Source of the DNA: Lachnospiraceae bacterium UBA3802
GTDB lineage: Bacteria; Bacillota; Clostridia; Lachnospirales; Lachnospiraceae
Reading direction: 5' to 3'
NCBI GenBank assembly: GCA_002369155.1
Contig: DFEM01000192.1
Span: forward strand, 1-22,517
DNA length: 22,517 nucleotides
Below the pieces are notes generated by a model. It ran no database searches. It had not been told where the DNA came from and was given only the letters and a program-made list of their open reading frames with translations. Made by a program: the position numbers and the translations under genes. This document shows positions 14,118 through 22,178 of this stretch, in pieces (positions within the stretch are counted from its first letter, which is position 1; every line of letters starts with the position of its first letter).

Positions 14118-14777
14118 TTACTGTATGCCAAGCATTCCCTTGTACTTAAGCGCATTCTCATAAGGGTTTCCGTGGAATATGGATGAACCCATGACAAAGA
14201 CATTGGCACCCGCTTCTTTTGCCGTAAGAATGGTCTTTTCATTAATTCCGCCGTCTACCTCGACATTGACATTAAGACCTCTTTTTGTAATCTCCTCTCT
14301 TACCGCCTTAATCTTATCCGTACATTTATCGATATACGACTGCGCGCCCTCTCCGGGCTGAACAGTCATAATAAGAATCTGATTTACATATTCAAGATAA
14401 GGGAAAACAACTGCCGCATCGGTATCGGGACTGATTGTAAGCGAGGGAATCATTCCGAGTTCTTTGATTCGAAGCAAATCTTCCTTGACGGTTCTTGTGG
14501 CTTCGTAATGAATGGTAAGAATCTCGGCACCCGCATCTTTAAACTTCTCAAAATATCTTGAGGGTTCCATAATCATAAGATGTACATCAAGTACCATTCC
14601 GGTATTACCCTTAAGGCATTTAAGCACCGGAATACCGAATGAAATATTCCGAACGAACATTCCGTCCATAACATCAAAATGAAGGTACTTTGCACCGGCT
14701 TTTTCTACCTGGTCTATCTGATCTTTTAATGTGAGAAAATCCGCCGACAGAATGGACGGCGCAAGGATGTAATCCAT
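14118..14777 (-). CDS. rpe: ribulose-phosphate 3-epimerase
   Basis: This 219-residue TIM barrel interconverts ribulose-5-phosphate and xylulose-5-phosphate in the pentose phosphate pathway. Visible active-site residues: S8 (APSILSADF), metal-binding H33 and D35 (LHFDVMDG), H66 (DVHLMI) and D175 (EVDGGI), plus the phosphate-binding GSSIF near 197. The loop that normally reads M-S-V-N-P-G-F-G-G-Q is M-T-V-Q-P-G-E-G-A-Q (137-146), and the 'LNP' of strand 5 is 'TISPDTD'. Metal ligands are intact, so activity is likely. AGGGG precedes the ATG. It is the last gene of the housekeeping cluster and probably has its own promoter as well. Confidence 0.92.
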   Translation of the reverse strand: MDYILAPSILSADFLTLKDQIDQVEKAGAKYLHFDVMDGMFVRNISFGIPVLKCLKGNTGMVLDVHLMIMEPSRYFEKFKDAGAEILTIHYEATRTVKEDLLRIKELGMIPSLTISPDTDAAVVFPYLEYVNQILIMTVQPGEGAQSYIDKCTDKIKAVREEITKRGLNVNVEVDGGINEKTILTAKEAGANVFVMGSSIFHGNPYENALKYKGMLGIQ

Positions 14778-14803
14778 CTTAATCCCCTATCATCTAAAAT
14801 TAA

Positions 14804-14840
14804 TAATGTCCTTTGAAAATGGAAACAATTTCGGACATTA
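14804..14840. promoter_or_regulatory. inverted repeat in the rpe promoter
   Basis: TAATGTCC (14804-14811) and GGACATTA (14833-14840) are exact reverse complements 21 bp apart. The right arm overlaps the predicted -10. No T-tract follows on either side, so an operator or leader stem is more likely than a terminator. Confidence 0.4.
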
Positions 14841-14866
14841 TCACAACAAATACTATAATAGTTAAA
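14837..14866 (-). promoter_or_regulatory. candidate promoter of rpe
   Basis: The minus strand has TTTAAC (14866-14861), an 18-bp spacer and GATAAT (14842-14837), with TG one base upstream of the -10. The predicted start is near 14830, about 53 nt before the ATG at 14777. Confidence 0.4.
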
Positions 14867-14881
14867 TCCAACTTAATTTTC

Positions 14882-14917
14882 TACCGAAGAATTATGTTTT
14901 TTTACCGAAAAATTATT
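14882..14917. repeat. two direct repeats spaced 21 bp upstream of the rpe promoter
   Basis: TACCGAAGAATTATG (14882-14896) and TACCGAAAAATTATT (14903-14917) agree at 13 of 15 positions and start exactly 21 bp apart, two helical turns. They lie just upstream of the predicted -35 of rpe and immediately after the rsgA stop codon. Confidence 0.5.
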
Positions 14918-14925
14918 GATGATTC

Positions 14926-15816
14926 TCAATACCTGTAAGAATTTTTGATTTCTTTGAGAATCTTAAGATAGTTCTCGTATCTTTCTCTTGAAACAATACC
15001 TTCCTCTACAGCGTTTTTAACGCCGCATTCGGGTTCTCTGTCATGAAGGCAGGCATTGAATTTGCATTTGTGTGTATACGGTAAAAATTCGGGATAATAA
15101 TCGGATGCTCTCTCCTGCTCGTGAAGAGTGGGCAGATAAAAAGATGAGAATCCCGGCGTATCAAGTATAAAAGATTCAATACCGTCGACATCGAATTCAA
15201 ACATTTCCGTATGTCTTGTGGTATGCTTCCCTCTTTGTGTCTTCTTTGATATCTCGCCGGTTTCCATTATGGTGCTTCCGACTATGGCATTGATAAGCGT
15301 TGATTTGCCGACTCCGCTGGGTCCTGCAACCGCGGTTGTCTTGCCCTTTAAAAGTTCTCTTACGGTATCGACATTTACGTTTTCTTTTGCACTCGTAAAG
15401 ATAAGCGGTGCATCGAAACCTTTGTATATTTTCTCTGCTTCCTCTTTGTCCGAGGAATCAAGATCTTCCTTGTTGAAAATAAGAATGGGTTTTAATCTTT
15501 CATGCATTATGAAAAACAAAAACTTATCCAGCAGATAAAAATTAGGTTTGGGGTTGCTTAAAGCAAAGATAACGAGCATCTGGTCCACATTGCTTACAGC
15601 GGGACGGATAAGCTCGTTGTCTCTTGGAAGTATATCAAGTACGCTTCCTTCTTTGTTTTCCTCATCGGTAACTTCAATCTTGCAATTGTCACCGACTAAG
15701 GGCTTTATCTTTTTGTCTCTTAATTTTCCCTGACCGCGACAGGTATAAATATTCGCATTCTCATACGAATAAACATAATAAAATCCTGAAATTCCTTTAA
15801 TTATCTTACCGGTCAT
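14926..15816 (-). CDS. rsgA: small-subunit ribosome biogenesis GTPase RsgA
   Basis: This 296-residue protein is a late 30S assembly factor whose GTPase is stimulated by the small subunit. An N-terminal OB-fold (about 1-70) is followed by a circularly permuted GTPase domain: G4 'NKED' (about 114-117) comes before the P-loop GPSGVGKST (about 164-172) and G3 DTPGF. The C-terminal zinc-binding region has C251, C256, H258 and C264. All are canonical. The start ATG shares one base with the prkC stop (TGATG), so translation is coupled. RsgA next to the PASTA kinase and phosphatase is a conserved Firmicutes arrangement. In Gram-positive bacteria RsgA/CpgA is a reported substrate of this kinase. Confidence 0.95.
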   Translation of the reverse strand: MTGKIIKGISGFYYVYSYENANIYTCRGQGKLRDKKIKPLVGDNCKIEVTDEENKEGSVLDILPRDNELIRPAVSNVDQMLVIFALSNPKPNFYLLDKFLFFIMHERLKPILIFNKEDLDSSDKEEAEKIYKGFDAPLIFTSAKENVNVDTVRELLKGKTTAVAGPSGVGKSTLINAIVGSTIMETGEISKKTQRGKHTTRHTEMFEFDVDGIESFILDTPGFSSFYLPTLHEQERASDYYPEFLPYTHKCKFNACLHDREPECGVKNAVEEGIVSRERYENYLKILKEIKNSYRY

Positions 15817-18068
15817 CAGTCAAATTCCACTTCGTAACTTACACTGTTCTCTTTGGGAACGTTTTGAACGGTAACATTACCGTTTTCGTCAACAACTTCC
15901 TCTGTATTGATTACGGTATAGGTAACTTCCACAACGCCTCTTGATACACCGTAAATCTGAGAAAGATTGATATTAAAAGGGAATACCGGTGCCGACTCAC
16001 GATAAAGTTCGGTTCCGTCCGTGGTCTTAAGTACAATGGTAGCTGCGCCGCCCGTATAATTCTCGGGAGCCTGTACCATAATATTGCATGAATAATATCT
16101 TGGTTCGGGGCCGATACTCTTCTTGAGTGTGACCTCTGAATCCTCTTTAACGACAGCACCGGGTGAATAACTCTGTCCGCAGATTAATCCCGATTCTACC
16201 GAATCCGAATAAACTTCGGTCACCTGAGTTACTTTCATTCCGACTTCTTCAACAAGTCTTCTTGCTTCTTCTTCCGTCTTGCCTGTAAGATCCGGCATTT
16301 TTGATTTTTCTTTGGAAGAGCCGTCGCTTATTACAATCGTAACCGGAGTATCATAACTCCATGTATTTCCCGATTCGGGATTCTGTGAAACTACTTTACC
16401 CTTGGCTACGGAATCGTTCTTTTCAAACTGTTTTTCTACTTTATAACCTTCGTTTTCAAGTTTGGCGGTTGCTTCTGCTTCCGTCATATTGGTAACATCG
16501 GGAACAACCTTTGTATCTTTGGTGGTACTTATGTATAAAGTAACCGTACTGCCTTCCTGAACATTGCTTCCGCCCGAAGGCTCGGATTTGATTACTCTGT
16601 TGGGAGCATAGTCATTTGATTCCTCGAATTTGGTCTCAACGACAAATCCGCGGTCACTTAAATATTTGGTGGCTTCCGATGCAGTCAAGTTACTTACAAC
16701 GGGAACTGTGGCAAATTTAACCGTCTCTTCTCCCTTGGAAAAGATTCCGAGTGCATTGCCGAGAAGAATAAGCAAAAGAATGCCTATTGTAACGGCGATT
16801 GCAATTATAATTCCTGTCTTAACCTTCTCTGCTGCCGCAGAACCTGTATTTTTTCTCTTCTGTGGAGGTCTGTTGTTTGAATTCTTGTTTACAGGTCTGT
16901 TCTGAGGCTGCTGTGACTTGGGCTTTGAAGTCTGTGAAGGTCTGTTTTGAGGCTGAGACTTGGGCTTTTGCTGGGAATTCTGAGGATTCTTCTTTACATT
17001 CTCTCCCTGCTTGTTTTGCTTCTTTACAGGCTCGCCGCTTCTTGAATAATCGTCTGTATTCTTAACGTTTCTGGGTAAATCAATACCTTCGTTTCTTCTT
17101 TTGGCATTGTTTACTCTGACTAAATCTTCTTTGGCCGGATTGGTAACATCCGTCTCAACATTTCTCTTCTCGCGACGATACATCGAATTAAGGTTGGTCT
17201 TTGTAACCGAATTCTGCTCATATGTATCAATCTTTACGAAATTCTCGTCGGGTGATATATAAGCCTTCTTTAAGTCTTCAATCACCTCGCTCATCTTCTG
17301 ATATCTTCTGTCGGGACTCTTTTGAGTACACTTTAAGATAATCTGCTCTATACTTACGGGAATGTCTTCAACGTAAATACGGGGTGAAGGCATCTCCTCC
17401 TGAATATGCTTGATTGCGATTGCAACGGTGGTATCACCGTTAAAAGGAACTCTGCCCGTAACCATCTCAAAAAGTGTGATACCCAAAGAATAAATATCAC
17501 TCTTTTCATCGGAAAAACCGCCTCTGGCCTGTTCGGGAGAAGTATAATGAACGCTTCCCATTACATTGCTGGAAATCGTATTTGATGTCGTTGTCTTGGC
17601 AATACCAAAGTCAGTAACTTTTACCTTGCCGTCTTTGGATATGATAACATTCTGAGGCTTTATATCCCTGTGAATAATACCGTTGTTGTGCGCAGCTTCG
17701 ATACCCGATGCTATCGGTATGGCTATACTGATGCATTCACTTATGTTTAATCTTGATTTCTTCTCGATGTATTGCTTTAACGTATAACCGTCTACAAGTT
17801 CCATGACGATATAAGAGATTCCGTTGTCCTCTCCTACATCGTATACGGTAACGATATTAGGGTGCATAAGATTAGCCGCAGCTTCGGCCTCTCTTCTGAA
17901 TTTGGCTACAAAATCCCTGTTCTCGGAAAATTCCTGCTTAAGAACTTTAACTGCTACGTTTCTGTTTAATTTATTATCTTTTGCTCTGTAAACATCTGAC
18001 ATTCCACCGGTGCCGATTAATTCCTGAATCTCATATCGGCCTCCGATGACCATACCAATCTTTACCAT
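15816..18068 (-). CDS. prkC: PASTA-domain serine/threonine protein kinase
   Basis: This 750-residue protein has a cytoplasmic Hanks-type kinase (about 1-270): glycine loop 19-24, K41, HRDIKPQN with catalytic D135, DFG at 153-155, and 'GSVHYTSPEQARGG' as activation loop end. A long Q/N/K/P-rich linker follows (about 345-412; QPQNRP occurs twice). One transmembrane helix (about 417-441) leads to three extracellular PASTA domains (about 447-512, 513-582, 583-652), which bind muropeptides or lipid II. An extra beta-rich C-terminal domain of about 95 residues (PRYYSCNIMVQAPENY...) completes the chain. It links cell-wall state to phosphorylation of division, ribosome and metabolic proteins. prpC lies 7 bp upstream and rsgA overlaps downstream. 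Confidence 0.95.
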   Translation of the reverse strand: MVKIGMVIGGRYEIQELIGTGGMSDVYRAKDNKLNRNVAVKVLKQEFSENRDFVAKFRREAEAAANLMHPNIVTVYDVGEDNGISYIVMELVDGYTLKQYIEKKSRLNISECISIAIPIASGIEAAHNNGIIHRDIKPQNVIISKDGKVKVTDFGIAKTTTSNTISSNVMGSVHYTSPEQARGGFSDEKSDIYSLGITLFEMVTGRVPFNGDTTVAIAIKHIQEEMPSPRIYVEDIPVSIEQIILKCTQKSPDRRYQKMSEVIEDLKKAYISPDENFVKIDTYEQNSVTKTNLNSMYRREKRNVETDVTNPAKEDLVRVNNAKRRNEGIDLPRNVKNTDDYSRSGEPVKKQNKQGENVKKNPQNSQQKPKSQPQNRPSQTSKPKSQQPQNRPVNKNSNNRPPQKRKNTGSAAAEKVKTGIIIAIAVTIGILLLILLGNALGIFSKGEETVKFATVPVVSNLTASEATKYLSDRGFVVETKFEESNDYAPNRVIKSEPSGGSNVQEGSTVTLYISTTKDTKVVPDVTNMTEAEATAKLENEGYKVEKQFEKNDSVAKGKVVSQNPESGNTWSYDTPVTIVISDGSSKEKSKMPDLTGKTEEEARRLVEEVGMKVTQVTEVYSDSVESGLICGQSYSPGAVVKEDSEVTLKKSIGPEPRYYSCNIMVQAPENYTGGAATIVLKTTDGTELYRESAPVFPFNINLSQIYGVSRGVVEVTYTVINTEEVVDENGNVTVQNVPKENSVSYEVEFD

Positions 18069-18075
18069 AAAAACC

Positions 18076-18816
18076 TCATTCCTGTTGCTCGTATACGATT
18101 AAAACCACGGAAATATTGTCGTTACCGCCGTTCTCGTTTGCAGTGGCGATAAGATCCGATGCGATTGCATCGGGAGTTTTTCCCGAGGTTACTATTTCGA
18201 GAATATCTTTATCTTCAATCATATTGGAAAGTCCGTCGGAGCACATAAGGATAATATCCTTGTCTCTTAAGGGAACTTCAAAGAAATCAATATTAACATT
18301 ACCGGTAGCACCGATGGCTCTGGTAATGATATTTTTATCAGGATGGTTTCTCGCACTTACGCGGTCGATTCCGCCCATGCGTACCATTTCTTCCACAAGA
18401 GAATGATCTCTGGTAATCTGAGTAATGGTTTTATCGGCGGAAATAATATAGAGTCTGGAGTCACCTACATTGGCAACGGTAAGAGTATCATTGGTAATGG
18501 TTGCAAGAACCGTGGTCGTTCCCATTCCTACCATATTAACGTCTTCCATTGCTTTTCTTCTGATTCTTGTATTTGCTTCGTTAATGGCATCGGAAATGGC
18601 CGTTACGGTCTTCTTTCCTCTGCTCTTTGAACACATTTCGGTAATTGTTTCCACAGCACACTTGGAAGCATAATCTCCGGCCTTGTGTCCTCCCATTCCG
18701 TCTGCAACGAGAAAAAGATTATCCAGAGCGCCAAGTGGATAAACGGAAGTAAATACAAAGTCCTGATTCAATTGTCTAAGTTTTCCTATATCCGTTTTAG
18801 ATACAGCTTTAATCAC
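18076..18816 (-). CDS. prpC: PP2C-type serine/threonine phosphatase
   Basis: This 246-residue protein is a metal-dependent (Mn/Mg) PPM phosphatase that reverses phosphorylation by the adjacent PASTA kinase. Motifs: 'RQLNQDF' with the first Asp, 'VADGMGGHKAGDYAS' (D39-G40), 'NVGDSRLYI', 'RDHSLVEEMVRMG', 'LMCSDGLSNMI' and 'NGGNDNISVVLIVY', which together provide the two-metal centre. The start codon is GTG at 18816, overlapping the rlmN stop as GTGA, with GGGGG 8 bp upstream; no in-frame ATG is nearby. It is cytoplasmic and has no membrane segment. The tight overlap with rlmN and the 7-bp gap to prkC imply fixed stoichiometry within one operon. Confidence 0.95.
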   Translation of the reverse strand: MIKAVSKTDIGKLRQLNQDFVFTSVYPLGALDNLFLVADGMGGHKAGDYASKCAVETITEMCSKSRGKKTVTAISDAINEANTRIRRKAMEDVNMVGMGTTTVLATITNDTLTVANVGDSRLYIISADKTITQITRDHSLVEEMVRMGGIDRVSARNHPDKNIITRAIGATGNVNIDFFEVPLRDKDIILMCSDGLSNMIEDKDILEIVTSGKTPDAIASDLIATANENGGNDNISVVLIVYEQQE

Positions 18817-19859
18817 TGTGAAAACCCCCGGGCTTCTTCATTGTGTCTGCGCCTTAACTGTCCGCAGGCACCGTCAATATCCTTGCCCATTTCCCTTCTT
18901 ATAGTAACATTTATCCCGTTTTTTTCAAGTTTATTTTGAAATGCAAATATCCTTGTTTTGTCCGATCTTTTGAAATCCCTTTCTTTTATCGGATTTACGG
19001 GAATAAGGTTAACATGACCGTTGTGTCCTTTAAGGAGTCTGGAGAGTTCTTCCGCTTCCCCGTCGTTGTCATTTACACCCGAAACAAGGGAATATTCAAA
19101 GCTTACTCTTCTCTTAGTTTTTTCAAAGTAATAATCGCAGGCTTCAAGACATTCTTTAATCGAATAACTGTTGGCTATCGGCATAAGGGTTCGCCTCTTC
19201 TCATCATTCGGTGCGTGAAGCGATAATGCCAGTGTAACCTGGAAGCCTTCGTCGGCGAATTGTTTCATCTTCGGAACAATCCCACAAGTCGATACTGTAA
19301 CATTTCTTTGAGAAATATTCAAGCCTTCAGGGCACGTTAAAAGTTTCACAAACTTTACGAGATTATCGTAATTATCCATGGGCTCGCCCATTCCCATAAC
19401 CACCACGTTTGATACTCTCTCGCCCGTTATTCTTGTTATTTCATATATTTGTTCAAGCATCTCGGCGGCGCTTAGGCTTCTGACTAATCCGTCAAGCGTT
19501 GATGCACAGAATCTGCATCCCATCCTGCAGCCTATCTGTGAAGAAATGCAGACCGAATTGCCGTGATGATACTGCATCCATACGCTTTCTATGTAATTGC
19601 CGTCCTTTGTCTCAAATAAGAACTTTTTGGTCGAATCAATCTTGGATTCGCTGACTCTGACGGTTGTAAGTTTCGTAAACTCGTAATTTTCCTTTAACTT
19701 GTTTCGAAGAGATACCGAAATATTGCTCATCTCGTCAAAATCTCTGACAAGCTTGACGTGAAGCCACTCGTAAATCTGCTTTGCCCTGAAAGATGCTTCG
19801 CCAAGGCCTTTTATCTCTTCCGTTAATTCAGTTAGATTTAAATTTTTTATTTCCTTCAT
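18813..19859 (-). CDS. rlmN: 23S rRNA A2503 / tRNA A37 C2-methyltransferase RlmN
   Basis: This 348-residue radical SAM enzyme has the cluster motif C111-x3-C115-x2-C118 (IGCRMGCRFCAS) and the C-terminal cysteine C332 (DIDGACGQLRRR), which carries the transferred methylene. Other family blocks: 'GMGEPMDNYDNL', 'VTVSTCGIVPKM', 'LALSLHAPNDEKR', 'FEYSLVSGVND' and 'NLIPVNPI'. It makes 2-methyladenosine in the peptidyl transferase centre and in some tRNAs. The sequence fits RlmN rather than the resistance enzyme Cfr by context and motif spacing. The ATG at 19859 has GAAGGA 4 bp upstream and lies inside the end of rsmB, giving a 32-bp overlap. It is followed by prpC with a 4-bp overlap. Confidence 0.95.
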   Translation of the reverse strand: MKEIKNLNLTELTEEIKGLGEASFRAKQIYEWLHVKLVRDFDEMSNISVSLRNKLKENYEFTKLTTVRVSESKIDSTKKFLFETKDGNYIESVWMQYHHGNSVCISSQIGCRMGCRFCASTLDGLVRSLSAAEMLEQIYEITRITGERVSNVVVMGMGEPMDNYDNLVKFVKLLTCPEGLNISQRNVTVSTCGIVPKMKQFADEGFQVTLALSLHAPNDEKRRTLMPIANSYSIKECLEACDYYFEKTKRRVSFEYSLVSGVNDNDGEAEELSRLLKGHNGHVNLIPVNPIKERDFKRSDKTRIFAFQNKLEKNGINVTIRREMGKDIDGACGQLRRRHNEEARGFSQ

Positions 19860-21195
19860 TTTCCTTCTTCTTAAGTATGGCTATGAAAAATCCGTCTGAA
19901 TCATCCACGCCCTGCATTAATGAAAGATGGCCTTCTTTAGCTTTATCCTTAAAAGCATCGGGCAAAAAGTTAAGAGCCTCGTAATTGAATCTGCCGTCAG
20001 ATACAAGTTTTTCAGCCTGATCTTCGTTCTCTTTTTTATTGACCGTGCAGGTCGAATAGCAGAGATATCCGCCTTTTTTTACATATTTTGAGACATTTTC
20101 CAATATCTTTGACTGCAAATCATAAAGGCTTTCAAGACCTTCTGTCGTGAGTCTGTATTTTATATCCTGCTTCTTTCCGATTACACCAAGACCTGAGCAG
20201 GGAACATCTGCAAGTACAACATCAAATGCTTCTTCGAATTCGGGATTGAATACGGTTGCATCGGATATTTTTACTTCAATATTCAAAGCTTTGCATCGCT
20301 CGATATTTTCCTTAATCCTGTCTGTCTTTTCTTCAGAAATATCACAGGCGGTTATTTTTGCATCAGGATATTTTTCCGATAAGAATATGCTCTTTCCTCC
20401 GGGTGCGGCACATGCATCAAGGATCTTTTCGCCGAAGGGAACATTTTTGACAAGCATGTAGCTTCCGACATCCTGAACATAAATCTTACCCTCATTAAAG
20501 GATGTAAAATCGTTAATGTTTCCTGCGCCCTTAATATTGTAAAGATTGTCAAATCCTTTGACTTCTTTTACCGATGCACCTTTATCTTTGAATTCATTTA
20601 ATATTTCTTCTTTATCTTTATCGCTTAATCCCTCTGCGATTCTTATCCTTACATAATCGTTTTCGAGAGATTCTTTTAACATCTTTTCCGTCGTCTCGAA
20701 TCCATATTGGGATACGAGAAGTGTAGTCAGAAATTCAGGCATTGAATATTTTACGGATAAATAGTTTTTATCGTCTTTTCCGGGATATTTGATATTGTCT
20801 TTGTTTCTGACAATGTTTCTAAGTACCCCGTTCACAAAACCCGAAAGTGTCGAAAAGCCCTTTTTTCTTGCAAGTTCCACACTGCTGTTAACCGCAAGAG
20901 TATCATAGGATTTCATGTAAAGAATCTGGTAAATTCCCATCTCGATGATGATTCTTATCGGTAATTTCATCTTGTTGTGAGGAGTCTTCGAAAAAAGATC
21001 GCACACATAATCAAGTTCGATTTTTCGCTCGATTGTACCTTTTACAAGAGTGGAAATAAGTGCTTTTTCGCTTCTTGAAAAATAATCGTATTTATCAAGC
21101 ACATCTTTAATCACAAGATGCGAAGGCGCATTGTTTTTTTCAATCTGTATGAGCGTCTCAAGCGCGATTTTTCTTATTTCTGCATCTTTATTCAT
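19828..21195 (-). CDS. rsmB: 16S rRNA m5C967 methyltransferase RsmB
   Basis: This protein has about 455 residues. The N-terminal NusB-like helical domain (about 1-140) is followed by the Rossmann methyltransferase domain with the SAM motif 'ILDACAAPGGKS'. The two cysteines of the m5C mechanism are visible: the motif IV cysteine in 'ADVPCSGLG' and the catalytic motif VI cysteine in 'YSTCTVNKKENE'. I choose ATG 21195; a TTG five codons upstream is in frame but has no good ribosome site. The gap to fmt is 31 bp. The C-terminal tail (KKKENEGNKKFKSN) overlaps the rlmN start. Enzyme role: methylates C967 of 16S rRNA before or during 30S assembly. Confidence 0.94.
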   Translation of the reverse strand: MNKDAEIRKIALETLIQIEKNNAPSHLVIKDVLDKYDYFSRSEKALISTLVKGTIERKIELDYVCDLFSKTPHNKMKLPIRIIIEMGIYQILYMKSYDTLAVNSSVELARKKGFSTLSGFVNGVLRNIVRNKDNIKYPGKDDKNYLSVKYSMPEFLTTLLVSQYGFETTEKMLKESLENDYVRIRIAEGLSDKDKEEILNEFKDKGASVKEVKGFDNLYNIKGAGNINDFTSFNEGKIYVQDVGSYMLVKNVPFGEKILDACAAPGGKSIFLSEKYPDAKITACDISEEKTDRIKENIERCKALNIEVKISDATVFNPEFEEAFDVVLADVPCSGLGVIGKKQDIKYRLTTEGLESLYDLQSKILENVSKYVKKGGYLCYSTCTVNKKENEDQAEKLVSDGRFNYEALNFLPDAFKDKAKEGHLSLMQGVDDSDGFFIAILKKKENEGNKKFKSN

Positions 21196-21226
21196 ACAAT
21201 CGGATTCCAATCATTATATCTTTTAT

Positions 21227-22165
21227 TTAATCGAGCTTAGTGAATTTATCTCCGACATTGACAGCCTTGCCGTTTAAGAAATCTCTGACGGGCATTGCTT
21301 TCTTGCCCTGAATCTGAATCTTTGTTATTACAAGCTGACCTTTACCGGTTTGAACGTAAATACCGTCTTTTTCAACCCTGCAGACATCGCCGGGATTCAT
21401 GCTGCTCTCATCCTCTATGGAATAAGCCGCACAGATTTTTACAAAGCTGTCATTTAACATTGCAAAAGTTGCGGGCCATGACCAGAATGCTCTTACCTTT
21501 ACAGCAAGTTCCTCTGCGGGCTCGTTAAAATCAAGCGCACCGTCTTCCTTTTTGATCATCTTCGCATAAAAGAGAGGTCCCTCGGGCTGGGGAGTTGCTT
21601 TCAATTCTCCTTTTTCAAGAAGTGACAGGGCTTCTACGATCAAATCGGCGCCCTGAGCACTTAATTTATCATGAAGGCTGTCTGCGGTATCATCTTTTTC
21701 GATGATTGTTTCGCCTACAAGAAGCATGTCACCCGTATCAAGGCCTTCATCCATCTGCATGATGGTAACACCGCTCTTTTCTTCCTTGTTAAGAATAGCC
21801 CATTGAATGGGGGCTGCTCCTCTGTACATGGGAAGAAGCGACGCATGAATGTTTATGCATCCAAAGCGCGGCATATCAAGAATTTCTTTTGAAAGAATCT
21901 GTCCGAATGCAGCTACCACAAAAACATCTGCGGGATATTTTTTAAGAATTTCAACGTTTTCGCTCTTTTTGATTTTATCGGGCTGAAATACTTCAAGTCC
22001 AAGTCTTAACGCTTCTTCTTTTACGGGAGAAGGCAAAAATAATTTGCTTCTTCCTTTCGGTTTATCGGGCTGTGTCACTACCAGAGTGATTTCGTGACCT
22101 GCCTCATATAATTTTCTAAGTGCCAGAACAGCAAAGTCCGGCGTTCCCATGAAAACTATTTTCAT
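21227..22165 (-). CDS. fmt: methionyl-tRNA formyltransferase
   Basis: This 312-residue enzyme transfers a formyl group from 10-formyl-THF to initiator Met-tRNA. The N-terminal Rossmann domain begins MKIVFMGTPDFAVLAL. The catalytic triad N105, H107 and D143 is present in 'INIHASLLPMYRG' and 'MDEGLDTGDML'. The tRNA-insertion loop 'PDKPKGRSKLFLPSPVK' (33-49) is also present. The C-terminal OB-like domain starts at about 205. Length is normal. GGAGG lies 7 bp before the ATG, 13 bp after the def stop. The fmt/def pair is the standard arrangement: formylation here, removal of the formyl group by the upstream gene's product. Confidence 0.96.
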   Translation of the reverse strand: MKIVFMGTPDFAVLALRKLYEAGHEITLVVTQPDKPKGRSKLFLPSPVKEEALRLGLEVFQPDKIKKSENVEILKKYPADVFVVAAFGQILSKEILDMPRFGCINIHASLLPMYRGAAPIQWAILNKEEKSGVTIMQMDEGLDTGDMLLVGETIIEKDDTADSLHDKLSAQGADLIVEALSLLEKGELKATPQPEGPLFYAKMIKKEDGALDFNEPAEELAVKVRAFWSWPATFAMLNDSFVKICAAYSIEDESSMNPGDVCRVEKDGIYVQTGKGQLVITKIQIQGKKAMPVRDFLNGKAVNVGDKFTKLD

Positions 22166-22178
22166 TGTTCACCTCCGA

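Noticed and set aside
18813..19859. Cfr-type antibiotic-resistance methyltransferase
   Set aside because: The operon context between rsmB and prpC, plus the normal motif layout, indicate housekeeping RlmN.
21196..21210. TTG start for RsmB five codons upstream
   Set aside because: No suitable ribosome site precedes it; the ATG at 21195 is kept, although its own site is weak.
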